Counted from the first letter of the stretch, positions 17,133 through 26,757 are shown. The stretch: DNA of 64,000 nucleotides from Pseudomonas rhodesiae (GCF_007858255.1 NZ_VFEU01000012.1:88569-152568); one strand, 5' to 3'. Numbers and translations: made by a program. The notes: generated from the letters alone by a model not told the origin.

Positions 17133-17561
17133 TTGAACACTGACGAAAAAATGACCGGGGACCTGTTCGAGGTCGATAAGCGCCTGTCACTCAAACCGGT
17201 GGTGGACTTCAACACTTACCTGCGCAGCGCGTTCGGCGATGGCCCTTGCACCTGCATCCGCTGCACCGCCAGCGGTGGCGACGAAAGCGGTTACGCGTTC
17301 CAGCACACCTTCAGCTTCGACGGCAAAGCCACCCATCGCCGCTTTGCATCCACGGCAGGCAGCGATGTGTTGCAGGCGTTGAAAAAGGCCTGGTTGTCGT
17401 ATACCAAGGCAGAGCTGCCGACTACCGGTGTGCTGGCCCTGGATACCGTAAAGGAATTTGTCGAGCCGCAACTGCACAAACGCCTGGTGCCACTGTTTTT
17501 GGCCAGCGGCCTGGTCAACGAGGTCGACGGTCACTTGAACCTGTTGCCCCAACTGGCTTAA
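17133..17561 (+). CDS. Unknown protein paired with a superfamily 1 helicase
   Basis: A 142-residue protein of no family I recognise. It has a CTCIRCT segment near residue 36 (two close cysteines) and an alpha/beta-looking body (YAFQHTFSFDGKATHRRFAS; LQALKKAWLSYTKAEL; LHKRLVPLFLASGLVNEVDG). I choose TTG 17133 because AGGAAACG precedes it; an ATG at 17151 is the alternative and has a poorer ribosome site. The helicase gene starts 62 bp downstream on the same strand, so the two probably act together. Confidence 0.65.
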   Translation: MNTDEKMTGDLFEVDKRLSLKPVVDFNTYLRSAFGDGPCTCIRCTASGGDESGYAFQHTFSFDGKATHRRFASTAGSDVLQALKKAWLSYTKAELPTTGVLALDTVKEFVEPQLHKRLVPLFLASGLVNEVDGHLNLLPQLA

Positions 17562-17623
17562 AGCCCCCCGCAATGCGCGCCGAACCGGGATGAACCGGCG
17601 TTTTACGCAAAGGATTGAGATTG

Positions 17624-20600
17624 ATGACCCGAGAAAGCATCACCCGCTACTGGCACGCCGTGGAGCTGCTGCAACCGCAATCGGCCCCCAAAATCGAAAA
17701 GCGCGACAGTCTGTTTGCGTCGTTCCTGCATGACTGCAATGCGGCGCGGCCGGTGATGCCATGGGCTGCCGGCAGCCCGGCGCACGGCCAGCAAAAACCT
17801 AAAGACCGGGTCTGGAGCCACACCCTCTTCGCCCACCTGTACGACAGCCGTCGCGTGGCCGAAAGCCTTAAGCAACTCTACGGTGCCGACCAAGGCTACA
17901 AAGAGCCGCCGAAAACCCGCGAGTCCGCGCTTTTCGCGCTGAAGTTCACCGAGCAGGGGCTGATGGTGCAAGACAGCCTGGTGCTCTCCAGCGAAGCCTG
18001 GTTCCTCGGCCGCGCCCTGGCAAACAGGGATTGGACCCGCGGCTTCGACGAGGAACAAAACTATCTGCGCGAGGACATCAAGCCGCTGATGGGCGGCCCA
18101 GTCGATGCAGCGATGTTGGTCGAGCTGACGGAGAAGATTCGAAACTTCCTCGGCCTGGACGACTTCTTCAGCGCCACCGAGCGCTACACCCACCGCTGGC
18201 GCTCCACGCCCATCAAGGTCAAGAACCCCGCCCAGGAAGACGACCCGCTCAACAGCTTTCTGCTCGCGGACCTGGCCGACGTGGCGGACAGCCTGCGCAA
18301 TGGCATCACCAGCGCACCGCTGGCGCAGTACCTGGCGCGACATGCCCCGCAACAGCGCTTGCACATCGACGATGACGATGCCTCCCTGGCGTTAATCGAG
18401 CGTCTGGCGCCCAAACACTACCCGTTGGGCTGCTGGCCGGCCGAGCATCACCTGGGGCTGGTGCATTCCCAGCAATTGGCGGTGAATACCCTGCTGCATA
18501 ACTTGAGCGATGGCGAAGGGGTGCTGGGCATCAACGGCCCGCCCGGCACCGGCAAAACCACCCTGTTGCGTGATCTGCTGGCCGCCGTGGTCACCCAGCG
18601 CGCCGATGCCCTGGCCGCCCTGCCCCGCGCGTCTGCCGCTTTTGTCGACGGCACGCCCGAACGGGTGAGCGACGGCACCGACTTCCAAACGGTGCATGCG
18701 CTCAACCCGGTATTGTTCGGCTTTGAGATGGTGATCGCGTCGTCCAATAACGGCGCCGTCGAAAACGTCACCTTGGAGTTGCCGCAGCGCGACAAGATCG
18801 ACGCCAGTTGGCTGCCGGACGCTGACTATTTCGGCGAACTGGGTGAACTGGTCAGCGGCAAACCCGCCTGGGGCCTGATCTCCGCCGCGCTGGGCAGCAA
18901 GGCGCGGCGCCGCACCTTTATCAGCCGCTACTTCTACGGCCAGCCACCCCGCAAACCCAAGGCCAGCGACCTCGAAGAACAGGCGCACGACTGGCTGTCG
19001 GCCTTGGAGGCCGAGGAGCTGGACGACGACCAGGAAGAAGAAGACGAGCCCGGCGAAGACAGCCAAGAACAGGCGCGCCGTGGCGTCCTCGGCTGGCTCG
19101 GAACCCAGGCCGATATCAGCCGCACCTCCGCGCAACGCCTGAGCACCTGGCAGCAGGCAGTGGCGGATTATCAGGCGGCCAAGGCTCACGCCGAACAGTT
19201 GAGCGCCGACGCCCAGCGCATCAACGACCATTTGCAGGCTGTCAGCGCTTTGCGCGCGCAAATCGCTGAGCAAGAGGACGCACTCAAGCGCTTGACCCAC
19301 ACGATCAAAGAGACCGATGCGCGCATCGCTCAACTCGACGAGCGCGAGTTCAAGCCCGCCCACGACGCTCTGCAACACAGCCTGAACGAGGTGCAGCGGC
19401 ACCTGGCTGGCAAGCCTGGGTTCTTTGCCAACCTCCTGAGCCTATGGGGCGAGCAGCGGCGTTGGAATGAAGTACAAGGTGTTATCCGCAGCCGGCACGC
19501 CCTGGCCGAAGAAAGCTTCGAACAAGTCAAACGCAGCGCCGCGCGTCTGACCGGCGAAAGCAAGGCGCTCAATCACCTGAGCACGGAACACCAGCAGGCT
19601 CTGGGCGGTTTACGCGAGCGTCAGCGCCAGCAGATTGAGCAAATCACCGCACTGGCCAAGGCGTGCAAGGCAGAGCACCTGCTGGCCTGGCTGCGCCACG
19701 GCATTATCGGACGCGGCGAGGCCATTGAGCTGATTGAACCGTGGTCGATCAAAGGCTGGCGCCAGGCCCGCGCCCGAGTGTTTATCCAGGCCCTGAAGTT
19801 GCACCAATGCTTCTTCGAGCTGGAAGCCAAGCGCGTTCGCGCCAATCTGTATTTCATCAACCGTGTGTTACAGGGCGGGCGCTTCCAGGGCGTCTCGCGC
19901 GCGGCGATCCGTTCGAGCTGGGCGTCGTTATTTATGCTCGTGCCGGTGTTGAGCAGCACCTTTGCCTCGTTCGCGCGCTCGTTCGGCTCCCTGGGGGTCG
20001 GTGAAATCGGCTGGCTGCTGGTGGACGAAGCCGGCCAGGCCACCCCGCAAGCGGCGGTCGGTGCCCTATGGCGCGCGCGCCGTGCCGTGCTGGTGGGCGA
20101 TCCGCTGCAACTCAAGCCCATCGTCACCGTGTCGGAAGCGGTGCTGGAACATATGCGCACCCGCTACGGCGTCGACGAATACTGGATGCCGACGCGCCAG
20201 TCCGCGCAAACCCTGGCCGACGAAGCCACCCGCTGGGGCCGAATGATGGGCCCGCCGCAGGCCAAGCGCTGGGTCGGCTTGCCGCTGGTGGTGCATCGTC
20301 GCTGCGACCGTCCGATGTATGCGCTGGCGAACCGCATCGCCTACGACGGCGCCATGGTCTTCGGCACTGTGCCGCCCTCCCCGGCCAAAGAAACACCGGC
20401 CAGCCTGGCCACCGGCTGGGTCGAAGCGCATGGCCCTTCGTCCGGCAACTGGGTCGCGGCCGAAGGCGATGCCCTGATGCGCCTGCTGGCGATGCTGCGC
20501 CAGGATGGTGTGAAAATCGCCGATATTGCCGTGGTCACACCCTTCCAGGCGGTGCGCGATCGCCTTAAAGAGCTGCTGCCGCGCAAAATGCTCTACGGCA

Positions 20601-20857
20601 CCATTCACACCATGCAGGGCAAGGAGGCGCCCGTGGTGATCATGGTGCTGGGCGGCAGCAGCGAAAACGCCGGTGCGCGGGACTGGGTGGTCAGCGAGCC
20701 GAACCTGCTGAACGTGGCCGCCACCCGGGCCAAGCGCCGCTTGTACGTGATCGGTGACTGCAACGACTGGCAAAAGCGTGCATTGTTCTGCGATGTGATG
20801 ACGTTGCTGCCGCAACAGGCGCTGGCCCCTGGTCGCCCGAGCGAGACAAACGCCTGA
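17624..20857 (+). CDS. Large superfamily 1 DNA/RNA helicase (Upf1/COG1112-like)
   Basis: A 1077-residue helicase-like ATPase. Walker A GPPGTGKTT is near residue 304, the DEAG form of motif II (WLLVDEAGQATPQA) near 795, motif III VLVGDPLQLKPI near 822, and motifs V-VI (TIHTMQGKEAPVVIMVLGG; NVAATRAKRRLYVIGD) near 990-1040. The first 280 residues are a unique domain. Between motifs Ia and II lies a long insertion with an acidic run (EELDDDQEEEDEPGED, about 465) and a coiled coil (about 500-690). The ATG at 17624 follows AAAGGA by 9 bp. Such long helicases with a small partner often occur in mobile or defence loci; that role here is inference. Confidence 0.82.
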   Translation: MTRESITRYWHAVELLQPQSAPKIEKRDSLFASFLHDCNAARPVMPWAAGSPAHGQQKPKDRVWSHTLFAHLYDSRRVAESLKQLYGADQGYKEPPKTRESALFALKFTEQGLMVQDSLVLSSEAWFLGRALANRDWTRGFDEEQNYLREDIKPLMGGPVDAAMLVELTEKIRNFLGLDDFFSATERYTHRWRSTPIKVKNPAQEDDPLNSFLLADLADVADSLRNGITSAPLAQYLARHAPQQRLHIDDDDASLALIERLAPKHYPLGCWPAEHHLGLVHSQQLAVNTLLHNLSDGEGVLGINGPPGTGKTTLLRDLLAAVVTQRADALAALPRASAAFVDGTPERVSDGTDFQTVHALNPVLFGFEMVIASSNNGAVENVTLELPQRDKIDASWLPDADYFGELGELVSGKPAWGLISAALGSKARRRTFISRYFYGQPPRKPKASDLEEQAHDWLSALEAEELDDDQEEEDEPGEDSQEQARRGVLGWLGTQADISRTSAQRLSTWQQAVADYQAAKAHAEQLSADAQRINDHLQAVSALRAQIAEQEDALKRLTHTIKETDARIAQLDEREFKPAHDALQHSLNEVQRHLAGKPGFFANLLSLWGEQRRWNEVQGVIRSRHALAEESFEQVKRSAARLTGESKALNHLSTEHQQALGGLRERQRQQIEQITALAKACKAEHLLAWLRHGIIGRGEAIELIEPWSIKGWRQARARVFIQALKLHQCFFELEAKRVRANLYFINRVLQGGRFQGVSRAAIRSSWASLFMLVPVLSSTFASFARSFGSLGVGEIGWLLVDEAGQATPQAAVGALWRARRAVLVGDPLQLKPIVTVSEAVLEHMRTRYGVDEYWMPTRQSAQTLADEATRWGRMMGPPQAKRWVGLPLVVHRRCDRPMYALANRIAYDGAMVFGTVPPSPAKETPASLATGWVEAHGPSSGNWVAAEGDALMRLLAMLRQDGVKIADIAVVTPFQAVRDRLKELLPRKMLYGTIHTMQGKEAPVVIMVLGGSSENAGARDWVVSEPNLLNVAATRAKRRLYVIGDCNDWQKRALFCDVMTLLPQQALAPGRPSETNA

Positions 20858-20910
20858 ATCCGCGCTATTGCTGACGGTCATACCGGCCCACAGGCTCAAC
20901 GGAGTACTCG

Positions 20911-22236
20911 ATGACCACGCCAAGCAAAAAGATGAGCCTGCTGGGCCTCACCACATTGGTGACGATCAATATGATGGGCTCGGGCATCATCATGTTGCCG
21001 GCGAGCATGGCGCAATTGGGCGCGATTTCGTTGCTGTCGTGGCTGATCACGGCGGTGGGCTCGATGGCGATCGCATATGGCTTTGCCCAATGCGGCGTGT
21101 TCTGCAGACGCGCCGGGGGGATGTCGGCGTATAGCGAAGAAGCCCACGGCAAGTCGGGGTTCTTCCTGTGTTCGTTTCTGTATTTTCTGTCGCTGATCAT
21201 CGCCAATGTGGCGATTGCGATTTCGGCGGCGGGCTATCTCTCGGCGTTTATTCCATGGCTGGCCAGTGGCCCGGTGCCGCTGTTTATCGGCAGCCTGGGG
21301 CTGATCTGGCTGACCACCGCCGCCAATTTCGGCGGCCCACGCCTGACCGGGCGCATAGGCGTGGTGACGGTGTGGGGCGTGATTATCCCGGTGGTGGGGC
21401 TGTGTGTGATCGGCTGGTTTTATTTCAAGTTCGAGGTGTTCGTGGCGGCCTGGAACCCGCACCAGCTTCAAGGATGGGACGCGATCAGCGCGAGTATTCC
21501 GCTGACACTGTGGGCATTCCTTGGCATGGAGTCGGCGGCCCAGGGGCATGACGCCGTGGAAGACCCACAGCGCACCGTGCCTCTGGCCTGCCTGCTCGGC
21601 ACCCTCGGCGCGGCGCTGGTGTACGTGCTGTCCACCACCGTGATCCAGGGCATCGTGCCGAACGCCGAACTGGCGAGCGCGTCCGCGCCCTTCGCGGTGG
21701 TGTATGCGCAGATGTTCGCGCCGTGGGTTGGCGACGTGATCATGGCGCTGGCGGTGGTGGCCTGTATCGGCTCATTGCTGGGCTGGCAGTTCACCCTGGC
21801 CCAGACGGCCAAGATGTCGGCGGACCAGCGCATGTTTCCGCGTTTCTTCAGTCGGATCACCCAAGCCAACGCGCCACTCCTGGGCCTGTTGGCCTGCGCC
21901 GCGCTGCAAAGCCTGATCGCTTTGTCGACGATCTCGCCCACCGCCTCAGCGCAGTTCAGCAAATTGGTCAGCCTGGCGGTAGTGACCAACCTGGTTCCCT
22001 ACGTCACCGCCCTCACCGGGCTAATGGTGATGATGCACAAGGCCCGCGCCCCTCAAGCGCTGCAAGTACGCAATACGCTGGTGGTGCTGGTGGCTGCGGC
22101 GTATTCGCTGTATGCGATCTACGCCTGCGGCGAAGAGGCGGTGTTTGGCGCGATGCTGGTGCTGGCGTTCGGTTATGTGCTGTACGGTTTTCTGGCTAAA
22201 CGCTTCGTCGATGATGGGCGGGCCGAGAGTTGCTAA
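20911..22236 (+). CDS. APC-family amino acid/polyamine permease (PotE-like)
   Basis: A 441-residue transporter with about twelve membrane spans. The first span carries TINMMGSGIIMLPASMAQLG, the substrate-binding GSGI motif of APC transporters, and later LWAFLGMESAAQGHDAVEDPQRTVP is typical of the PotE/CadB antiporter branch. It probably exchanges or imports a basic amino acid or polyamine. CGGAG lies 8 bp before the ATG. It converges on the methyltransferase gene with 8 bp between stops. No decarboxylase is adjacent, so an antiport pair cannot be assigned. Confidence 0.85.
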   Translation: MTTPSKKMSLLGLTTLVTINMMGSGIIMLPASMAQLGAISLLSWLITAVGSMAIAYGFAQCGVFCRRAGGMSAYSEEAHGKSGFFLCSFLYFLSLIIANVAIAISAAGYLSAFIPWLASGPVPLFIGSLGLIWLTTAANFGGPRLTGRIGVVTVWGVIIPVVGLCVIGWFYFKFEVFVAAWNPHQLQGWDAISASIPLTLWAFLGMESAAQGHDAVEDPQRTVPLACLLGTLGAALVYVLSTTVIQGIVPNAELASASAPFAVVYAQMFAPWVGDVIMALAVVACIGSLLGWQFTLAQTAKMSADQRMFPRFFSRITQANAPLLGLLACAALQSLIALSTISPTASAQFSKLVSLAVVTNLVPYVTALTGLMVMMHKARAPQALQVRNTLVVLVAAAYSLYAIYACGEEAVFGAMLVLAFGYVLYGFLAKRFVDDGRAESC

Positions 22237-22244
22237 ACCGGCCC

Positions 22245-23189
22245 TCAGCGCAAACGGGTCACTGCCAATGCGACCACGGCGATCCGCTCTACGCGCTCAT
22301 AACCGGGTTTTTCCAACTCTTCGCCGAATACATCCGGGTCTAGTTCGCGGTAGGTCCAGCCGTAGGCATCGCTGCCGAGCAACGGCTTGACCGCCGCGAG
22401 GAACGGATCCTCCCCGGCGACAATCGCCGCACCGGTATACAGCACCAATGTGCCGCCCACCGCCAGGCGCCCGAGGGACTCGCTGACAATCCGCACCGAC
22501 AGTTGCTCGCCCAAGGCGCCGCCGCCATGCCGGTAGGCCCGCTGGCGGTCATCGTTCATATAGGGCGGGTTGGCGACGATCATGTCGAACTCGCCTTCCA
22601 CGCTGTCCAACACGTTGCTGTGATACGCGCTGATATTGCTCAGGCCGGCCAACTCAGCGTTCACTGCGGTGAGACGCAAGGCGCGCGGGTTGATGTCCAC
22701 CGCAAGCACTTGGGCGTCATGTCGCGAGCGGGCGATTACCAGCGCACCGACGCCAGCGCCGCAGCCGATGTCCACAGCACGCTTGATCGGCTCGAAGCGC
22801 TGTTGCAAGTGGGCGTCGATCAGTTGCGCGAAGCGGTAGCTGTCAGGCCCGAAAAACACCGCATCCGCTTGGGTGGTGGGATACGCCGAGTGGGCGATCA
22901 ACAGGTCATCCAGGCTCGACCAGCGCACGGCGCTGCGCCAAAGCGAATCGTGCTCTTCAACGACATCGGCGTGTTGCAACTCTTCGCGCAAGGCGTCGGG
23001 CAATAGGTCGCGGTCGAACGGCATCGACCAGCCGAAGACATCGCGCAGGTTCATGGCCAGCGGCGTCGCCAGGCGTGCGTAGACGCGGTCATGGGTCAAG
23101 GGCGTGGGCGTGATAAAGCGGTAGCCGCTCTGTTGCAAACCGCGTCCCAGGTTCAGCAGCGCACGGTCGGCCAGTTGTTGTGCGGACAT
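22245..23189 (-). CDS. Class I SAM methyltransferase with NPPY motif
   Basis: A 314-residue methyltransferase. The SAM site is AVDIGCGAGVGALVIARSR (about residue 140), the acidic loop VLAVDINPRAL follows, and IVANPPYM (about 215) is the NPPY motif of PrmC/HemK and N6-adenine enzymes, which methylate amide or amino nitrogens. The N-terminal 110 residues are separate and may recognise substrate. The ATG at 23189 follows AGGAAC. It is 11 bp downstream of the diiron-oxidase-like gene on the same strand, so the pair forms an operon. The target could be a small molecule made by that oxidase, or a protein. Confidence 0.8.
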   Translation of the reverse strand: MSAQQLADRALLNLGRGLQQSGYRFITPTPLTHDRVYARLATPLAMNLRDVFGWSMPFDRDLLPDALREELQHADVVEEHDSLWRSAVRWSSLDDLLIAHSAYPTTQADAVFFGPDSYRFAQLIDAHLQQRFEPIKRAVDIGCGAGVGALVIARSRHDAQVLAVDINPRALRLTAVNAELAGLSNISAYHSNVLDSVEGEFDMIVANPPYMNDDRQRAYRHGGGALGEQLSVRIVSESLGRLAVGGTLVLYTGAAIVAGEDPFLAAVKPLLGSDAYGWTYRELDPDVFGEELEKPGYERVERIAVVALAVTRLR

Positions 23190-23200
23190 AAACAGGTTCC

Positions 23201-24580
23201 TTAGCGCAGGCGCGCGCGCAGTTGGATAAAGCGGCGCGTGGCGTACAGCCCCGCGGGGGTGCAATGCCGCCGGGCCGACAACCACGGCAGCAGCGCAGTG
23301 AGTTGCTGTTGATCGTTGAGGTTGCACAGCGATTCGACCAGCGCCTGGGTGTCCGGGTCCGTCGGCCGATGCGTGTCGCGGGGCAGCGGTTTGCCACGAC
23401 CGGGGCGCACCGCAGGCACGCGTTCGGCGCTGATCCAATCACCGGCGATCCAGTCATGCAGCACCTGTTTTTCATAGCCACTGAACACCCCGAACATCGC
23501 CGCACCGGCGCCTTCGATCAGTTGCCAGAAGCGGCTTTCGGCGGGGTCCTGGTTGCGTTTGATCCAGCCCTTGTCTTCCAGTGCCTGGAGAAACGCGCCG
23601 ATCTGCCCGGGCTTGGCGAGCCATTGGTTGACGGTCTTGCCTTCGAAGCGGCAATAGTCCGAATGCATGTGCTGGCCGAAGGTGCGCTTGCGTTCGAGCA
23701 TGGCCACCAGTTCGTCGTGCAGGTTGAAGCTATTGATCACGGCCGTGGTGCCCGGGCCCAAGTCATTGAGGCGATAGCCCTCAGCCACACGTCGATAGAA
23801 GTCCGCCCTGCCCTCGCCCAACGGCAACAGGTCGATGACCGATTGCGCCGCTTTGCAGGCGTGTCCGGTGCTGGCGTTGTCGATGGTTACATGGAGCGTG
23901 AAGTAATAGGGGTCGATGCCCAGTTCGCTCAGTTCGTACGAGGTGATCAACAGGTGCAGGGGCAACTGCTCATAGCCCAGGTTGTAGCCGATGATTTCCG
24001 GCAAGAAGTCCTCACCGCACAGACCCAGCGCCAGCTGCAGAGCGCCTTGCAGGTAGTGATCGTCGTCCAGGCCGGCTTCGCTGGTGGCATCGTGGTCGCT
24101 GAGCAGCTTGCGGTAAATCACCACATGATTCTGCGCGGCGTGGCCGTCGCCCAATTCTTCCAGGTAGGTGGTGAGCAGGCCGTCAAAGCGCGAGTCGTGC
24201 CAATGGGGCAGCAGGCCATACAGCCAGGCGCCGTCGACCTGTTTGGTCGGCGCCACGCGCTGCAGGCAATACAAGGCATGGGCCTTGTTGTGAAAAAATC
24301 GACGGGGCCGGCCTTGCTGGCGTTGCTCCAGATACTCGGCGTAGGCCTGGGCCACTTCGGCGCAGCGCTGCTCCACCCAGGCGGCCAGATGCTCAGGCAC
24401 CTCGGGCAGGTCGCCGGGCAACTTACGCGCCTGGGCCAATTGCGCTTGCACAAAATCCCGTGCGGCTTCTCCGGCGCCCTCGGCTTCGCTGTACAGCTGT
24501 TGGTACAGGGCGTGATAACGACCGTGAGCCGAATGATGCATCGAGGCCGGCTGGCCTGAGAGCGCTGTGAGGAACGTCAT
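23201..24580 (-). CDS. Haem-oxygenase-like diiron oxidase (iron-containing redox enzyme family)
   Basis: A 459-residue all-helical protein of the Haem_oxygenas_2/HDO superfamily, which includes UndA, BesC and SznF. Candidate metal ligands are Glu and His in YLEELGDGHAAQNHVVIYRKLL (about 140-160), Glu in NLGYEQLPLHLL (about 205) and His, Asp and His in FTLHVTIDNASTGHACKA (about 230-245). The C-terminal 120 residues end in a basic, Arg-rich tail. These enzymes use a diiron centre and O2 to cleave or hydroxylate amino or fatty acid substrates. The reaction here is unknown. It leads the operon with the methyltransferase. Confidence 0.72.
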   Translation of the reverse strand: MTFLTALSGQPASMHHSAHGRYHALYQQLYSEAEGAGEAARDFVQAQLAQARKLPGDLPEVPEHLAAWVEQRCAEVAQAYAEYLEQRQQGRPRRFFHNKAHALYCLQRVAPTKQVDGAWLYGLLPHWHDSRFDGLLTTYLEELGDGHAAQNHVVIYRKLLSDHDATSEAGLDDDHYLQGALQLALGLCGEDFLPEIIGYNLGYEQLPLHLLITSYELSELGIDPYYFTLHVTIDNASTGHACKAAQSVIDLLPLGEGRADFYRRVAEGYRLNDLGPGTTAVINSFNLHDELVAMLERKRTFGQHMHSDYCRFEGKTVNQWLAKPGQIGAFLQALEDKGWIKRNQDPAESRFWQLIEGAGAAMFGVFSGYEKQVLHDWIAGDWISAERVPAVRPGRGKPLPRDTHRPTDPDTQALVESLCNLNDQQQLTALLPWLSARRHCTPAGLYATRRFIQLRARLR

Positions 24581-24800
24581 GATGGCAGTGTCCGCAAAGT
24601 CCTAAACAACCAGGCCTCCCGACAAGGCGGCCCCGTAAGCACGCTGAACGGCGCGTGTCTAGAATGCAGAGCCTCGGGAGGTGCGGAAAATTCAAATCCG
24701 ATTAAGGCGGGGTGGACCAGCGGTCAATTGCTGTGGCGCAGAATCGGCCTGAAAGCCTTGGCAGGGCAAGGCCTGGCAGCGGTATGGGGTGGAGAGACTT

Positions 24801-24973
24801 GTGTAGTGAACGGGCTTGTTTGTGTGGTGAGCGGGCTTGCCCCGCGCCGGGCTGCGAAGCAGCCCCTGTCTCAGGCGATGTGTCCCATCTGACACACCGC
24901 GGCACCTTAAGAAGGGGCTGCTACGCAGCCCAGCCCGGGCGGTGCGACGATTCGACAAGCCCGCTCACTACAA
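24801..24973. repeat. Second REP-type inverted pair in a 400-bp gap
   Basis: The 24581-24981 gap has no gene. It holds inverted REP-like arms: GTGAGCGGGCTTGCCCCGCG (from 24827) and its counterpart CAAGCCCGCTCAC ending at 24970. Inside are GGGCTGCGAAGCAGCCC and GGGCTGCTACGCAGCC hairpins. A partial extra copy (GTAGTGAACGGGCTTG) starts at 24803. The core differs from the REP at 5367-5453, so two REP families are present. It lies just after the glpV stop and may end that operon. Confidence 0.75.
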
Positions 24974-24981
24974 ATAGGCGC

Positions 24982-26724
24982 TTACTTGCGCGCCGCCTCC
25001 CATTGTTTAAGCAGGTCGTTGTAGCCGACGGTCTCGCCTTTGGGCTTCTCGTTGGCCAGTTTCGGCTTGGGTGCGCCCGGTTGGTCGAACCAGTATTGCG
25101 CGTCACGCTCGGGGTTCATTTTCGGGCCGCACACCGGCTGCACCTTGGAGCGTTCCAGGCGCGTCATGATCGCGTCCTGCTCCTTGGCCAGGTTGTCCAA
25201 CGCCTGTTGCGGGGTTTTCTCGCCGCTGGCGGCGGCGGCGATATTGCTCCACCACAGTTGCGCCAGGCGTGGGTAGTCCGGCACGTTGGTGCCGGTAGGC
25301 GTCCACTCCACGCGGGCCGGGCTGCGGTAGAACTCCACCAGCCCGCCGAGTTTCGGCGCCATGTCGGTCATGGCCTGGGAGTTGATGTCCGACTCACGAA
25401 TCGGCGTCAGACCAACGATGGTTTTCTTCAGCGACACGGTTTTCGAGGTCACGAACTGCGCATAGAGCCAGGCCGCCAGTTTCTGCTTCTCGGGGGTGGA
25501 CTTGAGGAACGTCCAGGAACCTACGTCCTGATAGCCCTTTTTCATGCCCTTTTCCCAGTAAGGCCCTACCGGCGACGGCGCCATGCGCCATTTCGGTGTG
25601 CCGTCGGCATTCACCACCGGCAGGCCCGGTTTGGTCATGTCGGCGGTAAACGCGGTGTACCAGAAAATCTGCTGGGCGATATTGCCCTGGGACGGCACCG
25701 GGCCGGATTCGGAGAAGGTCATGCCCGCTGCTTCCGGTGGCGCGTAGGCTTTCATCCAGTCCACGTATTTCTGGGTGGCGAACACCGCCGCCGGGCCATT
25801 GGTGTCGCCGCCACGGGTGACACTGGAACCCACCGGGTGGCAGTCCTCCACGCGAATGCCCCACTCGTCCACCGGCAAACCGTTGGGCAGGCCTTTGTCG
25901 CCGCCGCCGGCCATGGAGAACCAGGCATCGGTGAAACGCCAGCCCAGGGACGGGTCTTTCTTGCCGTAGTCCATGTGCCCATAGATGCGCTTGCCGTCGA
26001 TTTCCTTGACGTCTTCGCTGAAGAATTTGGCGATGTCCTCGTAGGCAGACCAGTTCACCGGCACACCGAGTTCATAGCCGTACTTTTCCTTGAACTTGGC
26101 TTTCAGCTCCGGGCGTTCGAACCAGTCGGCGCGGAACCAGTAGAGGTTGGCGAACTGTTGGTCAGGCAGTTGGTAGAGCTTGCCGTCCGGACCGGTGGTG
26201 AAGGACAGGCCGATAAAGTCCTTGAGGTCCAGGGTCGGCGAGGTGAAGTCCTTGCCTTCGTTGGCCATCAGGTCGGTGATCGATTCGGTTTTGCCATAGC
26301 GAACATGGGTACCGATCAAGTCGGAATCGTTAACCCAGCCGTCATAGATGTTTTTATCGGACTGCATCTGGGTTTGCAGTTTCTCCACCACGTCGCCTTC
26401 CTGCAGCAGGTCGTGGGTCAGCTTGATCCCGGTGATCTCGCTAAAGGCCTTGGCCAGCACCTTGGATTCGTACTCGTGGGTGGTGAGGGTTTCCGACACC
26501 ACGTTGATCTTCATCCCACGGAACGGCTCCGCAGCTTTGATAAACCACTTCAACTCTTCGAGCTGCTGGGCTTCGGTGAGGGTGGACGGTTTGAACTCGC
26601 TGCCGATCCATTTTTTCGCGGCGTCTTCGTAGGCATCGGCCCAGGCCGAAGCGCTCAAACCGCTCAGGGCCAGTACGGCGGCCAATGAAATGCTATGTCG
26701 CAGCTTATTGTTCTTATTCAACAT
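24982..26724 (-). CDS. glpV: Glycerol ABC transporter, periplasmic binding protein
   Basis: A 580-residue, unusually long solute-binding protein with a clear signal peptide (LAAVLALSGLSASAWA, cleaved after about residue 29). Length, the ending DLLKQWEAARK, and its place after a DUF2160 gene, two permeases and two ATPases match the GlpSTPQUV glycerol importer described in Rhizobium. It would bind glycerol or a related polyol in the periplasm. A ribosome site (GGAGGTC) precedes the ATG. It is the last gene of the operon. Substrate assignment is by synteny, since the sequence alone does not show the ligand. Confidence 0.85.
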   Translation of the reverse strand: MLNKNNKLRHSISLAAVLALSGLSASAWADAYEDAAKKWIGSEFKPSTLTEAQQLEELKWFIKAAEPFRGMKINVVSETLTTHEYESKVLAKAFSEITGIKLTHDLLQEGDVVEKLQTQMQSDKNIYDGWVNDSDLIGTHVRYGKTESITDLMANEGKDFTSPTLDLKDFIGLSFTTGPDGKLYQLPDQQFANLYWFRADWFERPELKAKFKEKYGYELGVPVNWSAYEDIAKFFSEDVKEIDGKRIYGHMDYGKKDPSLGWRFTDAWFSMAGGGDKGLPNGLPVDEWGIRVEDCHPVGSSVTRGGDTNGPAAVFATQKYVDWMKAYAPPEAAGMTFSESGPVPSQGNIAQQIFWYTAFTADMTKPGLPVVNADGTPKWRMAPSPVGPYWEKGMKKGYQDVGSWTFLKSTPEKQKLAAWLYAQFVTSKTVSLKKTIVGLTPIRESDINSQAMTDMAPKLGGLVEFYRSPARVEWTPTGTNVPDYPRLAQLWWSNIAAAASGEKTPQQALDNLAKEQDAIMTRLERSKVQPVCGPKMNPERDAQYWFDQPGAPKPKLANEKPKGETVGYNDLLKQWEAARK

Positions 26725-26757
26725 AGAGACCTCCTGGTTGTTTATTTCATAAGGGCA

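Noticed and set aside
24712..26688. 658-codon open frame on the plus strand
   Set aside because: It lies opposite the well-supported glpV gene, is low-complexity in Gly, His and Val, and matches no family. It is the antisense of a G+C-rich gene.
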